NCBI GenBank assembly: GCA_007130695.1
Contig: SLRZ01000018.1
Location: 1 to 33,309, forward strand
Source of the DNA: Nitriliruptoraceae bacterium
Lineage (GTDB): Bacteria > Actinomycetota > Nitriliruptoria > Nitriliruptorales > Nitriliruptoraceae
Direction of reading: 5' to 3'
DNA length: 33,309 bases
Below, in pieces: positions 14,448-22,894 of this stretch; the stretch's first letter is position 1; each line of letters opens with the position of its first letter. The position numbers and the translations under genes were made by a program. Below the pieces are notes generated by a model. That model saw only the letters and a program-made list of their open reading frames with translations. It did not search any database and was not told the origin of the DNA.

Positions 14448-15659
14448 TCAGATGCTGTCGCCAGTCTCTACGGCGAGCGCGATGACGAGCTGCTGCACGA
14501 AGGCGGGGTCCTCGAGACGGTCGCCGTAGAGTTCGCGGACCTGGTCCATCCGGTAACGGACGGTCTGCGGGTGGACGTGCAGGGCCTCGGCGACCTCGCC
14601 ACGTCGCCCGAGGTGCAGCAGCCACGCCGACAGGGTCTCGGCGAGCCGACGGGCGGCGGCGGGCTTCAGGTCCTCCAACGGGGCCAGCACGGCCGAGCGC
14701 AGGTCATCGAGGGCCCCGGGGTCGGCCCCCACCACCACTGTTGCGCGGTGCTGCTCGGTGTCGACGACCTCGTCGTCGGCCGGGGCCAGCAACCGGTGGG
14801 CGCGCAGGGCGAGCTCCAGCGACTCGGCCACCCGCCGCCACTCCCGCGCCGGGCCGACCACCGCGCTGCGGCCCTCGAGCGTGCGCACCAGGGCGGCGCG
14901 GGTGCGCACCGCGTCGGGGACCAGCAGGACGTCGGTCTCCTCGGGCACGCCCAGCTCGACCGCGTCGCCCGGCACGGTGAGGGCGCGCACATCGAGGTGC
15001 GGGACCGTGTCGTGGACCCGGTCGACCGGCAGGATCACGGCCGTCAGCGTCTCGGGCGGTGACCAGTCCGCGTGCTCGGCCAGGTCGTCCAGCTTCGCGC
15101 CCGCGGCGCCGTTGACCAGGGCCACCCCGAGTCGGCCGAGCCGCTGCTCGCGCACCCGCCCGGAGGCGGTCAGCTCGTCGGCGTGGCCCGACACGCTCGC
15201 GCCGGACAGCTCGTCGATGTAGGCGAAGACGAGCTCGGCGAACCGTGCCAGCACCGGGGCGGGGACCCCCTGGGCGACCGCCGTCGCCGACATCTCCCGC
15301 CAGGAGACCCGGGCCCCGATCCGGTAGGCGCTCAACAGCGCGTCGACGGACCGTCCCGACCGGGCCTCACCGCGGCCGAGGTCGTAGGCCCCCTTGCGGG
15401 CGGCCGGCATCGGCGTCTGTTCGTCGCCCCCGGTGGAGTCCTCCTCCAGCAGGCGCAGGAAGCCGCCGAGGGCCCCGACGATCGCCGGCTCGATGGTGCG
15501 TGCCATGGCGTCGCTCATGGTGCGTGCGTACTCCGGCACCTCCGCGGTGACGGCGGCCAGAGCGTGCTCGGCGACCACGGGCAACCGCTCGCGCAGCTGC
15601 GCGACGACCTCCGGTGCCACGACGACGTCCTCGGGGCGCGCTGACGGCACTTTCGGCAA
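14448..15659 (-). CDS. PucR/CdaR family transcriptional regulator
   Basis: The 403-residue protein ends in the family's C-terminal helix-turn-helix (LSAWLLHLGRRGEVAEALHVHPQTVRYRMDQVRELYGDRLEDP, about residues 340-385). It has an N-terminal helical domain (residues about 10-165, with YDLGRGEARSGRSVDALLSAYRIGARVSWREM) and a central GGDEF-like degenerate domain. The start appears to be a TTG at 15659, because GGGAG lies seven bases before it; a GTG at 15650 is an alternative. It is divergent from the reductase-desaturase genes with about 85 bp between, so it very likely controls them. PucR-type regulators usually answer to small metabolites; here a fatty-acid-related signal is the natural guess. 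Confidence 0.85.
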   Translation of the reverse strand: MPKVPSARPEDVVVAPEVVAQLRERLPVVAEHALAAVTAEVPEYARTMSDAMARTIEPAIVGALGGFLRLLEEDSTGGDEQTPMPAARKGAYDLGRGEARSGRSVDALLSAYRIGARVSWREMSATAVAQGVPAPVLARFAELVFAYIDELSGASVSGHADELTASGRVREQRLGRLGVALVNGAAGAKLDDLAEHADWSPPETLTAVILPVDRVHDTVPHLDVRALTVPGDAVELGVPEETDVLLVPDAVRTRAALVRTLEGRSAVVGPAREWRRVAESLELALRAHRLLAPADDEVVDTEQHRATVVVGADPGALDDLRSAVLAPLEDLKPAAARRLAETLSAWLLHLGRRGEVAEALHVHPQTVRYRMDQVRELYGDRLEDPAFVQQLVIALAVETGDSI

Positions 15660-15694
15660 AGTTCATCTCCCGAGAACAGTTGACAGCGGGATTT

Positions 15695-15732
15695 CCACCT
15701 GCAGCGCACAGGATACTGACGCGCAGAGGTGG
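15695..15732 (+). promoter_or_regulatory. inverted repeat covering the reductase ribosome-binding site
   Basis: CCACCT at 15695-15700 pairs with AGGTGG at 15727-15732, and GCGC at 15704-15707 with GCGC at 15721-15724. The right arm contains the purine-rich stretch before the reductase ATG. It could be a two-part operator for the PucR protein or an mRNA hairpin that hides the ribosome-binding site. A TTGACA at 15680-15685 lies just upstream, but no -10 sits at the right distance. Confidence 0.35.
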
Positions 15733-15744
15733 GACACTTCCGAC

Positions 15745-16836
15745 ATGATGCTGACCACGAAGATCGCTCCCGCCGCCACCCGCCTCCGCGGGGGGCTGCA
15801 CACGCTCGCGGAGCTGGCGGCAACGCCGCTGGCGCCCACCGACTACCTGGATCTGCTCGATCCGCTGCGCTCGCGCACGGACCTGCGGGCCCGGATCGTG
15901 TCGGTGGTGCCCGAGACCGCCGATGCCAGCACGGTCACCCTCCGTCCCGGTCGGACCTGGCGGGGCCACCGGCCGGGCCAGTTCGTCCGCGTCGGCGTCG
16001 AGGTGGACGGGGTGCGCCACTGGCGCTCCTATTCGCTGACCTCGTCGCCAGACCGCGCCGACGGACTGCTCAGCATCACCGTGCAGACCATCCCCGACGG
16101 GCTGGTCAGCAATCAGCTGGTCCGCCTCGCGCAGTCGGGCGAACTGGTGCACCTCGAACAGGCGGCCGGGGAGTTCACCCTGCCCCCGACGCTCCCCGCC
16201 AAGACCCTGTTCGTCACCGCCGGCAGCGGCATCACCCCGGTGATGGGGATGCTGCGCGCCCACCTCGACGAGCTGTCCGACGTCGTCGTGGTCCACAGCG
16301 CACCCACCGGAGAGGACACCATCTTCGGCGCCGAGCTGCAGGCAATGGCCGACGCCGGCCGACTCCGTCTGGTGCAACGCCACACGCGCCACGACGGCCG
16401 GCTCGACCCGACCCAGCTCGCCGACCTGGTCCCCGACCTCGCCGAACGCGAGACGTGGGCCTGCGGGCCCGGCGAGCTGCTCGACGCGCTGGAGGACCAC
16501 TGGGCGGTCGAAGGGTGCGCCGAGCGGCTGCACACCGAACGCTTCCGGGCCTCGCTGGTCGAACCCGGACAGGGCGGGACGATCGCGTTTCGCCGCAGCG
16601 GGCGCACCGTGGAGGCCGACGGCGCCACCTCCCTGCTCGACGCCGGCGAGGACGCCGGGGTCCTGATGCCGTCCGGGTGCCGCATGGGCATCTGCTTCGG
16701 CTGCGTGGTCCCGCTGCGTGACGGCGCGGTCCGCGACCTGCGCACCGGCGACGTCACGGTGGTCGGCCCCGACGACGAGGTGCCGATCCAGACCTGCATC
16801 AACGCCGCTGCCACCGCCTGCGAGCTCGACCTCTAG
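15745..16836 (+). CDS. ferredoxin reductase-like electron-transfer protein for the desaturase
   Basis: A 363-residue flavo-iron-sulfur protein. An FAD domain with HWRSYSLTSSP (about residues 92-102) is followed by an NAD(P)-binding domain with TAGSGITPVMGML (about 158-170). A C-terminal plant-type [2Fe-2S] ferredoxin domain has Cys312, Cys317, Cys320 and Cys351 (CX4CX2CX30C). This is the layout of Mycobacterium tuberculosis Rv3230c, which feeds electrons to the stearoyl-CoA desaturase DesA3. The desaturase gene follows after 51 bp, so the same pairing is very likely. The start is the first of two adjacent ATGs (15745, 15748), with GAGGTGGG upstream. It should be cytosolic or at the membrane surface. 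Confidence 0.92.
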   Translation: MMLTTKIAPAATRLRGGLHTLAELAATPLAPTDYLDLLDPLRSRTDLRARIVSVVPETADASTVTLRPGRTWRGHRPGQFVRVGVEVDGVRHWRSYSLTSSPDRADGLLSITVQTIPDGLVSNQLVRLAQSGELVHLEQAAGEFTLPPTLPAKTLFVTAGSGITPVMGMLRAHLDELSDVVVVHSAPTGEDTIFGAELQAMADAGRLRLVQRHTRHDGRLDPTQLADLVPDLAERETWACGPGELLDALEDHWAVEGCAERLHTERFRASLVEPGQGGTIAFRRSGRTVEADGATSLLDAGEDAGVLMPSGCRMGICFGCVVPLRDGAVRDLRTGDVTVVGPDDEVPIQTCINAAATACELDL

Positions 16837-16887
16837 ACCTCGCCAACGACTTCCTTCCCCTCCCCCACTCCCCGCTGGAGTCCTCAC

Positions 16888-18060
16888 ATGACCGCACTGC
16901 AGAACAAGACGAACGACCCGACCGCCCACCTGAGCGCCGAGGACATCGAGGAGCTCGGCCGCGAGCTCGACGTCATCCGGGCCCGCGTGATGGACAGCCG
17001 TGGCGCCGACGACGCCGCGTACATCCGCAAGGTCATCGAGGTGCAGCGCACGCTCGAGCTGACCAGTCGGGTCGTGCTGCTCGCGTCGCTGTTCCCGCCG
17101 GCATGGTTGGCCGGGACGGTGGGGCTGAGCGTCGCGAAGATCCTCGAGAACATGGAGATCGGCCACAACGTCATGCACGGCCAGTGGGACTGGATGCGTG
17201 ACCCCAAGATTCACTCCACCGAGTGGGAGTGGGACCACGCCTCCCCCGCGGAGCTGTGGAAGCACTCGCACAACGAGCTGCACCACACGTTCACCAACGT
17301 GCTCGGCCGTGACAACGACCTCGGCTACGGGATCATGCGGGTCGACGAGGACCAGCGGTGGCACCCGATCTTCCTCGCCCAGCCGCTGTTCAACGTCGTC
17401 AACGCCCTCATCTTCGAGTACGGCATCGCGGCCTACGACCTCGAGATCGGCAAGGTCGTCAAGGGCCGTCGCGACCGTGGCGAGTTCCGTCGCCAGGGCC
17501 GCAAGGTGCTGGCCAAGATCCGTCGGCAGGCGACCCGGGACTACGTCGTCCACCCGCTGCTCAGTGGGCCGTCCGCGCTGACGACCCTGGCCGCCAACGC
17601 GACCGCGAACGTGGTCCGCAACGTGTGGACCCACTCGGTCATCATGTGCGGCCACTTCCCCGAGGGCGTCGAGACGTTCGAACGGAGCTCGATCGAGGGC
17701 GAGACCCGCGGTGAGTGGTACCTGCGCCAGATGCTCGGTGCCGCCAACATCGACGGTGGTCGACTGCTGCACATCATGACCGGCAACCTGTCGTTCCAGG
17801 TCGAGCACCACCTGTTCCCCGACATGCCCAGCAACCGCTACCAGGAGATCGCACCCGAGATCCAGGACCTGTTCGAGCGCTACGGGCTGCACTACGTCAG
17901 CGGCTCGATGCCGCGCCAGGTCGGGTCGGCGTGGGCGAAGGTCATCCGCCTGTCCCTGCCCAACGAGGTCCTCGACGCCCTGGGCGAAGGTGACGTCGGA
18001 GCAGTCGTGCGACACCTCGCGCCCGTCGGGGGCACCGACGCTGAACCGGTCGCTGCCTAG
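16888..18060 (+). CDS. membrane fatty-acid desaturase (DesA3-like)
   Basis: The 390-residue di-iron enzyme shows the three histidine boxes: HNVMH (residues 93-97), HSHNELHH (126-133) and QVEHHLFP (304-311). Hydrophobic segments occur at about 62-84 and around 155-180. The family inserts a cis double bond into acyl-CoA or acyl lipids in the membrane using electrons from a ferredoxin-type reductase, which is the gene just upstream. The mRNA leader before the ATG is pyrimidine-rich with only a weak Shine-Dalgarno (CTGGAG about eight bases upstream). The product would be oleoyl-type chains, the class of substrate used by the oleate hydratase encoded 5 kb downstream. Regulation by the divergent PucR gene is inferred. 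Confidence 0.93.
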   Translation: MTALQNKTNDPTAHLSAEDIEELGRELDVIRARVMDSRGADDAAYIRKVIEVQRTLELTSRVVLLASLFPPAWLAGTVGLSVAKILENMEIGHNVMHGQWDWMRDPKIHSTEWEWDHASPAELWKHSHNELHHTFTNVLGRDNDLGYGIMRVDEDQRWHPIFLAQPLFNVVNALIFEYGIAAYDLEIGKVVKGRRDRGEFRRQGRKVLAKIRRQATRDYVVHPLLSGPSALTTLAANATANVVRNVWTHSVIMCGHFPEGVETFERSSIEGETRGEWYLRQMLGAANIDGGRLLHIMTGNLSFQVEHHLFPDMPSNRYQEIAPEIQDLFERYGLHYVSGSMPRQVGSAWAKVIRLSLPNEVLDALGEGDVGAVVRHLAPVGGTDAEPVAA

Positions 18061-18085
18061 GACTCGGTCGGGAGATCGATCGGAA

Positions 18086-18163
18086 ATGGACATCTACGCG
18101 CACGTGCTGCCGGCGATGGACCACAACGCAGCCGCCGCATACGGGCGGATCTTCGATGGGTGA
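18086..18163 (+). pseudogene. tyrosine integrase remnant (C-terminal 25 codons)
   Basis: The frame encodes MDIYAHVLPAMDHNAAAAYG plus five residues and a stop. YAHVLP-M-x-x-AA is the typical extreme C-terminus of phage and element tyrosine recombinases, containing the nucleophilic tyrosine. The desaturase ends 26 bp upstream, so the rest of the integrase gene is absent. It is best read as the scar of an excised or decayed mobile element. Confidence 0.7.
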
Positions 18164-18169
18164 CCATGC

Positions 18170-18295
18170 TCATCGGAAGAGCAGGTTCACCACGACCGTG
18201 AGGATCACTGAGGCGAGGATCGAGAACGCGATCATGAGGAAGCAGCCCGTGCCCCCGCCGAGGGGTCTGACCTCGATGTTGCGTCCGATCCTCAT
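18170..18295 (-). CDS. small membrane protein (41 aa)
   Basis: The 41-residue product has a polar, positively charged N-terminus with VRPLGGGTGC and then one long hydrophobic helix (FLMIAFSILASVILTVVVNLLF). The ATG at 18293-18295 has GGGAGG five bases upstream, a strong signal for so short a gene. The frame upstream to 18364 is not hydrophobic and lacks support. It resembles short actinobacterial membrane proteins with the same GGGTGC-hydrophobic layout, with no known function. It converges on the integrase remnant. Confidence 0.65.
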   Translation of the reverse strand: MRIGRNIEVRPLGGGTGCFLMIAFSILASVILTVVVNLLFR

Positions 18296-18607
18296 CGCCG
18301 CCTCCCTTGTCGCCGCCACGGCGACCTGAACTGTGGGTACTCCACCGGCTCGCCACCGTTTCACACCGGGTGTGTCGTCGCTCGCTTCGGGAGACCGCCT
18401 TCGGAGGTGGCCGCGGTAGCCGCGGTTGCCACAAGGCGACGGGCGGGATCGCCCTGGTTTTCTCGTTCTGGACTCCTAAGGTGACATGGTTCGGGTGCGT
18501 CCGCGTGGCGCATTGGGGGTCGGTTGTCCGCCGGGGCAGGTCGATGCCAGGGAAGTGGAGCACTGGCATCACCCACCGGGTGGTGGCACGTGCGGGGAGG
18601 GGTGGGC
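18296..18607. other. 312-bp non-coding stretch rich in hairpins
   Basis: No gene is seen. There are four stem-forming stretches. CACACC-GGGTGTG lies near 18362. TGGC-CGCGG-TAG-CCGCG-GTTGCCA lies at about 18408-18432. GGGCG-GGAT-CGCCC at 18441-18454 is followed by TGGTTTTCT. CCACCGGGTGG lies near 18572. The middle part (18430-18500) has a less biased composition than its surroundings and could be a conserved RNA or attachment region; it does not fit a riboswitch class I can recognise. Confidence 0.4.
18441..18462 (+). terminator. rho-independent-like hairpin
   Basis: GGGCG-GGAT-CGCCC followed by TGGTTTTCT, about 150 bp upstream of the GGDEF gene. It could end an RNA begun upstream or act as an attenuator for the GGDEF gene. 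Confidence 0.45.
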
Positions 18608-20776
18608 GTGAACGATTCGGAACGGCCCTCGGGCGTCGGTGGTGCTGCGCCAACCGGTGAGCGGGTCGGCTCTGGGGTCACCCGTTGGTCGCTGGTCGTG
18701 CTTGTGTCGCTCGTCGGGTGCGGGCTGCTGGCCCGGGCATGGGGCCTCGCTGATGGGCCCCTCGAAGCCTGGATTGCGATGCCGAGCAGCGCCGCGCTGC
18801 ATCTGACGCTGTTCGCCTGCGCGATCGGCGCGATCATCCGCCGTTCCCGGGGCGTGCGGATCGTCGCGATGCTCGCGTTGGCCCTGCCGACGATGAGCTC
18901 GATCTCGAACGCGATCGGCGCCGGGCTGCTCGGGTGGCCCGCGGGGCAACGGCTGGTGAGCGAGTTCGGCTGGACCCAGACCGGTCAGTCCGCGGGTCTC
19001 CACCTGATCCTCGGCCTCGCGCTGGTCGCGACCCTGCACGCAGGCCGGACGTCGGGCGGGGTTCGGGCGACGGCACTCGTGATCGTGCTGCTGGGGGCTG
19101 CAGGGGCCCTGTGGGGGCATGCCCTCGGCGGCGCCGGTGTCTCCTTCGTTCCCAACCTCGCGCCGATGTCCGCGCTGGTGGCGATGGCGACCCTCACCGC
19201 CGCAGTGGCCGTGGTGGCGGTGGCACCGGAGCGCTGGCCGCTGGCCGCGATGATCACTTCCGACGCCGATCATCGCCTGGTGGCGACCCTGCTCCCGTTC
19301 GTCGTGGTGGTGCCCACACTCGGACCGACGGTTGCCGCGGTCGTGGCCCGAGTGGGGGGTGGAGTGGAGGTCACGCGTGTGATCGGCCCAACGATCACCC
19401 TCGCCGCGATGCTGTGGTTCCTCGGCCTGGTCCAGCGCAGCCACCGACGGCTGGTCGCCGAGGTCGCCGCACGTGACGCCCAGCTGCTGGGCGTCCTCGA
19501 CGGGCTGCCGGTTGCGGTGATGTTGCGCGCCGCGGACGGGACCCTGCTCCACCGCAATCCGGGGACCGAGCGCTTCCTGCGCCGTCTCGGCGTCGACGTC
19601 AGCGCGGTGGACTCCTCACCCGAGAGCTTGATGGACCACCTCGAGGTGGTCGACGAGGACGGGCGGGCCCCTGCCCGGGAGACCCTCCCGGTCGTGGCGG
19701 CGCTGCGGGATGGTCGCCCGCACAGCGCGACACTTGGCTACTCCCTACCCGACGGTGGCCGGGCCTGGTACAGCGCTCGGGCGGCTCCTGTCCAGCTCAC
19801 CGACCAGACGACCGGGGTGGTACTGACCCTCGATGACGTCACCGAACAGCATGAGGCCCGTCGACGGGTCACCGTCGCGGAGCGATCGTTGCGCCGCACC
19901 TTCGATCAGGCCCCGATCGGGATCGGGGTGCACGCCGTGGACGGGCGTCTCGTGCAGGTCAACGCCGCACTGTGCGCCCTGCTCGCCTACGACGAACACA
20001 CGTTGCTGACCAACGGCCTGCCGTGGGCGACAGATGCCGGTGACGCTCCAACGGATGTGATGACGTCCTTCGCCGGCTGGGCGCTCGGCGCGCCGGGCAG
20101 CGGGGTCGAGGAGCGTCGCCTGCGGCACGCCGACGGGACCGTCCTCGTCGTCGAGGTGGCCACTGCGGTGATCGGCGACGACGACCACAAGCCGATGCGC
20201 CTGATCGTCCAGGTGGTCGATGTGACCGCGCAGCGTGCACTCGAGGAAGAGCTGCGCCTCGCCGCCGTCCAGGACCCACTGACCGGGCTGAGCAACCGGC
20301 GGGCCCTGGCCGAAGAGCTCGACACCGCACTTCACCGGCAGACACGCGGCGGCGGGGACGTCGGGGTGCTCTACCTCGACCTCGACGGCTTCAAGGCAGT
20401 CAACGACAGTTTCGGTCACGAGGTCGGAGACCGGGTTCTGTGCGACACGGCGGGGCGACTGCTAGCCGCCACACGAGAGACCGACACCGTCTGCCGGCTC
20501 GGTGGCGACGAGTTCGTGGTGCTGTGCACCCCCGTCGACGGCCAGCCCGGCCTCGACGAGCTCGCTGACCGGGTCGCGGCGAGACCGTCCGTGACCGTCG
20601 AGGTCGGAGACCGAGCCATCGCCGTCACCGGGAGCGTCGGCGCCGTAGTGGTCGAGCCCGGCGAGGATCTCGACGCGGTACTGCGCCGCGCCGACGCCGC
20701 GATGTACCGGGCCAAACGAGCAGCGACCGGCGACGGTGGGCGACCCACGCCAAGCAACGCAACCATCGCGCGGTGA
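18608..20776 (+). CDS. membrane PAS-GGDEF diguanylate cyclase
   Basis: A 722-residue protein. Eight to nine hydrophobic segments lie in residues 20-285, followed by a PAS domain (about 293-420, starting at QLLGVLDGLPVAVML) and a second PAS domain (about 430-550, RTFDQAPIGIGVHAVDG). A C-terminal GGDEF domain starts at DPLTGLSNRRAL. The active motif GGDEF is intact at residues 632-636, and the inhibitory I-site RETD lies at 623-626, exactly five residues before it. It should make cyclic di-GMP and be product-inhibited. No EAL domain is attached. The GTG at 18608 has GGGGAGGGG upstream. The long membrane part probably senses an envelope or redox signal. Confidence 0.92.
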   Translation: MNDSERPSGVGGAAPTGERVGSGVTRWSLVVLVSLVGCGLLARAWGLADGPLEAWIAMPSSAALHLTLFACAIGAIIRRSRGVRIVAMLALALPTMSSISNAIGAGLLGWPAGQRLVSEFGWTQTGQSAGLHLILGLALVATLHAGRTSGGVRATALVIVLLGAAGALWGHALGGAGVSFVPNLAPMSALVAMATLTAAVAVVAVAPERWPLAAMITSDADHRLVATLLPFVVVVPTLGPTVAAVVARVGGGVEVTRVIGPTITLAAMLWFLGLVQRSHRRLVAEVAARDAQLLGVLDGLPVAVMLRAADGTLLHRNPGTERFLRRLGVDVSAVDSSPESLMDHLEVVDEDGRAPARETLPVVAALRDGRPHSATLGYSLPDGGRAWYSARAAPVQLTDQTTGVVLTLDDVTEQHEARRRVTVAERSLRRTFDQAPIGIGVHAVDGRLVQVNAALCALLAYDEHTLLTNGLPWATDAGDAPTDVMTSFAGWALGAPGSGVEERRLRHADGTVLVVEVATAVIGDDDHKPMRLIVQVVDVTAQRALEEELRLAAVQDPLTGLSNRRALAEELDTALHRQTRGGGDVGVLYLDLDGFKAVNDSFGHEVGDRVLCDTAGRLLAATRETDTVCRLGGDEFVVLCTPVDGQPGLDELADRVAARPSVTVEVGDRAIAVTGSVGAVVVEPGEDLDAVLRRADAAMYRAKRAATGDGGRPTPSNATIAR

Positions 20777-20862
20777 CCCGGAGGAGCCAACGCCAGCGCC
20801 CTGAAGGTCCAAGCGCAGCAACGCGTCCTGCACGTGCTCCCGACGGCGGGTGGCGACACGGG

Positions 20863-21570
20863 CTATTTGGGTAGCCCGCCCAACTCGGCGACCTGTTCTG
20901 CGAGAGCGCGCATCTCGATGTCGCGGTCGTTGGACATACGGCAAAGCATCTCAAACGCCTCGTCAGCGTCGACGTCGTGCCGCTCCATCAGGATGCCCTT
21001 GGCCTGCCCGATCGCATCTCGGGACCGGACGGCTTGCTCGAGCCCGGCCTCGGTGATGGCAGCCTTCAACGCCACTGCGGCGTGCGAGGCGAAGACCTGC
21101 CCCAGCGCCTGCGCATGGTCGTCGAAAGCGTGAGCGCGAGAGGCGAACATGCTCAACGACCCGAACGTTTCCTCATCACCGGACACGATGAATAGCCGGA
21201 AGCTGATGCTCGAGCGCAGGTCGAACTCACGGACGGCCTCGCGCCACTGGGGCCACCGTTGCTCTTCGTCGATGTCCTCGATGACGATGGTTTCGTGCGC
21301 AGTGAGGGACTCCAGACAGGGGCCCTGGTTATGTCGATACTGCGCCTGGTCGACCAAGAGTGCAGCGGGGTTCGACCACACCAGCGTTGACCGCTCAAAG
21401 CCATGGATGATGCTGATGCTGGCGCTCTCGCAGCCGTGGATGTACTCGACTCCGAGGTCGACGATGCGTTGGAGCGTCTCCTCAAGGGTCGGTGCCGCCG
21501 CCAGCGTGCGAGCGATCTCCGCGACCGTCTGGAGCGCGGTTTCCGTCGCACGCTTCTTCCGGTCGGACAT
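20863..21570 (-). CDS. GAF-ANTAR antitermination regulator
   Basis: A 235-residue protein with an N-terminal GAF sensor domain (about residues 15-165, containing VEYIHGCESASISIIHG and QGPCLESL) and a C-terminal ANTAR RNA-binding domain of about 55 residues (LEQAVRSRDAIGQAKGILMERHDVDADEAFEML). ANTAR proteins bind paired hairpins in leader RNAs and prevent termination; in actinobacteria GAF-ANTAR proteins are common stress regulators. I place the start at the ATG at 21568-21570, which has AAAGGA at a proper distance; an ATG two codons upstream overlaps that site. It converges with the GGDEF gene with 86 bp between. Confidence 0.88.
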   Translation of the reverse strand: MSDRKKRATETALQTVAEIARTLAAAPTLEETLQRIVDLGVEYIHGCESASISIIHGFERSTLVWSNPAALLVDQAQYRHNQGPCLESLTAHETIVIEDIDEEQRWPQWREAVREFDLRSSISFRLFIVSGDEETFGSLSMFASRAHAFDDHAQALGQVFASHAAVALKAAITEAGLEQAVRSRDAIGQAKGILMERHDVDADEAFEMLCRMSNDRDIEMRALAEQVAELGGLPK

Positions 21571-21772
21571 GACCATCCTTTCGCTACACCCGAGCAGAAT
21601 GCATCAGTAGCCCCTCGTTCTCCACCACCGCAACCGTCCGTTCGCACCCCGAGCAGTTCCCCGCCACCCGAGGCGAGGGCGGCTCCCGTGACAGAACGCA
21701 TGCCCGCCTTCCTGCACGGTCTCGAAGGCGCTCACTCCGACGGCAACGTCGTGCCTGGTATCAGGTCGTGTC

Positions 21773-21805
21773 GTGCGGGATAGAACAGACCCTCCGGTCC
21801 CGCAC
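21773..21805. repeat. long-arm inverted repeat
   Basis: GTGCGGGA at 21773-21780 and TCCCGCAC at 21798-21805 are perfect eight-base arms around 17 bases. It lies 40 bp after the stop of the minus-strand gene ending at 21846 and may be its terminator. Confidence 0.4.
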
Positions 21806-21845
21806 GGTCGGGAAGGCGTCCTACTCCGCCGGATCTTGTGATGTT

Positions 21846-22082
21846 CTAATCCACGGCGTAGAGCCCGAACCAGAGGGCCGCCCACACGATCGCCGCCAGG
21901 AACGCGAGTAGCACGGGGTACAGGAGGACCATGACCTTCTCGATCGTGTCCGGGGCCTCGGAGGGTTCGGCATCCTGGTCTGACGATCCCCCGAAGAGGC
22001 TCCTGGGCCGACCACGGGTTGCCACCAGCACCGTGACCACGGGCACGGCCAGGTAGGAGCCCGCCGCCAAGAACGAACTCAC
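21846..22082 (-). CDS. two-helix membrane protein (78 aa)
   Basis: The product starts with a hydrophobic helix (residues 3-21), has a charged middle (RGRPRSLFGGSSDQDAEPSEAPDTIEK) and ends in a long helix (VMVLLYPVLLAFLAAIVWAALWFGLYAV). The GTG at 22080-22082 follows AAGGGG by eight bases. I do not recognise the family. The gene is flanked by non-coding sequence on both sides, and the next feature on the same strand is a broken histidine kinase. Confidence 0.6.
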   Translation of the reverse strand: MSSFLAAGSYLAVPVVTVLVATRGRPRSLFGGSSDQDAEPSEAPDTIEKVMVLLYPVLLAFLAAIVWAALWFGLYAVD

Positions 22083-22219
22083 CGCCTATCCCCTTCTACG
22101 AAGGGAACCGTAGCCCCCATCTGCCGCCCGCCCGTCACAAGCGGGGACGCTCGCTCCCGCATGGTCCTGAGATGCAACGGACCGCCGGATTTCGCTGGGC
22201 ACGTGGATCGGCACCGGGG

Positions 22220-22703
22220 TCAGAGGGCCTCGCCGCCGGAGGCGCTGTCGTGGGTTGACAGCCGGAGGGTGAAGCGCGCGCCGTGGCCGGGGCCGTGGCT
22301 GTGGGCGGTGAGTTCGCCGGCGTGGGCGTGGACGATGGCGCGTGAAATGGTCAGCCCGATGCCGCTGCCGCCTTGGTGTACGCGGGCGGGGTCGGCGCGG
22401 TAAAAGCGCTCGAAGACGTGGGGCAGCGCGTCGGGACTGATGCCGGTGCCGGTGTCGGTCATGTGGAGGGCGATCTCGTGCTGGTCGGAGTCGGCTCGGA
22501 CGGTGATCTGTCCACCGGCGGGAGTGTGGCGCAGGGCGTTGTCGAGCAGGTTGGCCAGGACCTGTCGGAGGCGGGCTTCATCGCCGGTCACCGTCGGCAG
22601 GCTGTCTGGCAGCTGGTCCCGCAGTTGCACGCCTGCGTGTTCGGCGTCGATTTCGCTGGCTCGCAGCGCGTGCCTGACGAGCTGGAGGAGGTCGACCGGG
22701 CCG
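22220..22703 (-). pseudogene. histidine kinase remnant (ATPase domain only)
   Basis: The frame encodes the catalytic HATPase domain of a two-component kinase: N-box LRQVLANLLDNALRHTP, G1 box MTDTGTGISPD, F-box HVFERFYRAD and G2 box GGSGIGLTISRAIVHAH. A little of the preceding linker (GPVDLLQLVRHALRASEIDAEHAGVQL) can be read in frame up to about 22703. There a stop and unrelated sequence begin. The sensor, HAMP and phospho-accepting HisKA parts are all missing, and no response regulator is nearby. It is most likely the 3' end of a gene cut by recombination. Confidence 0.75.
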
Positions 22704-22824
22704 CCACGGATGACGATCCGACCGGGCTGGCCTGCCGGATATACGCCACGCCACAGGGACTACAAGGGTCTCCGACACTCGATCAGCTCCGTGCGGTACT
22801 CGGTGAGCAGCACACGTGCCACTA

Positions 22825-22840
22825 GGCCCTAGTAGGGGCC
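22825..22840. repeat. inverted repeat before the oleate hydratase
   Basis: GGCCCTA-G-TAGGGGCC is a near-perfect hairpin, 55 bp upstream of the oleate hydratase start. It could terminate transcription from the broken kinase side or be an operator. Confidence 0.3.
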
Positions 22841-22894
22841 CGACGCGCCTGATCAGCTGGTGGCTGCGGCCAGTCCATCCAAAAGGAGCTGACG

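Noticed and set aside
15367-18093. Very long minus-strand open frame opposite the reductase and desaturase
   Set aside because: It is low-complexity Gly/Arg/Val-rich sequence with no domain and mirrors two strongly supported genes; a GC-skew shadow.
18405-18460. Cyclic di-GMP riboswitch upstream of the GGDEF gene
   Set aside because: GGTAGCCGCGGTTGCC recalls the GEMM receptor hairpin, but the conserved GGGCAAACC and GACGCAAAGCC parts are absent.
18465-18505. Possible tRNA-Arg(CCU) piece (ACTCCTAA then GGTTCGGGT)
   Set aside because: The flanking bases of the would-be anticodon loop do not pair, and the spacing to the TTC of a T-loop is about five bases too short.
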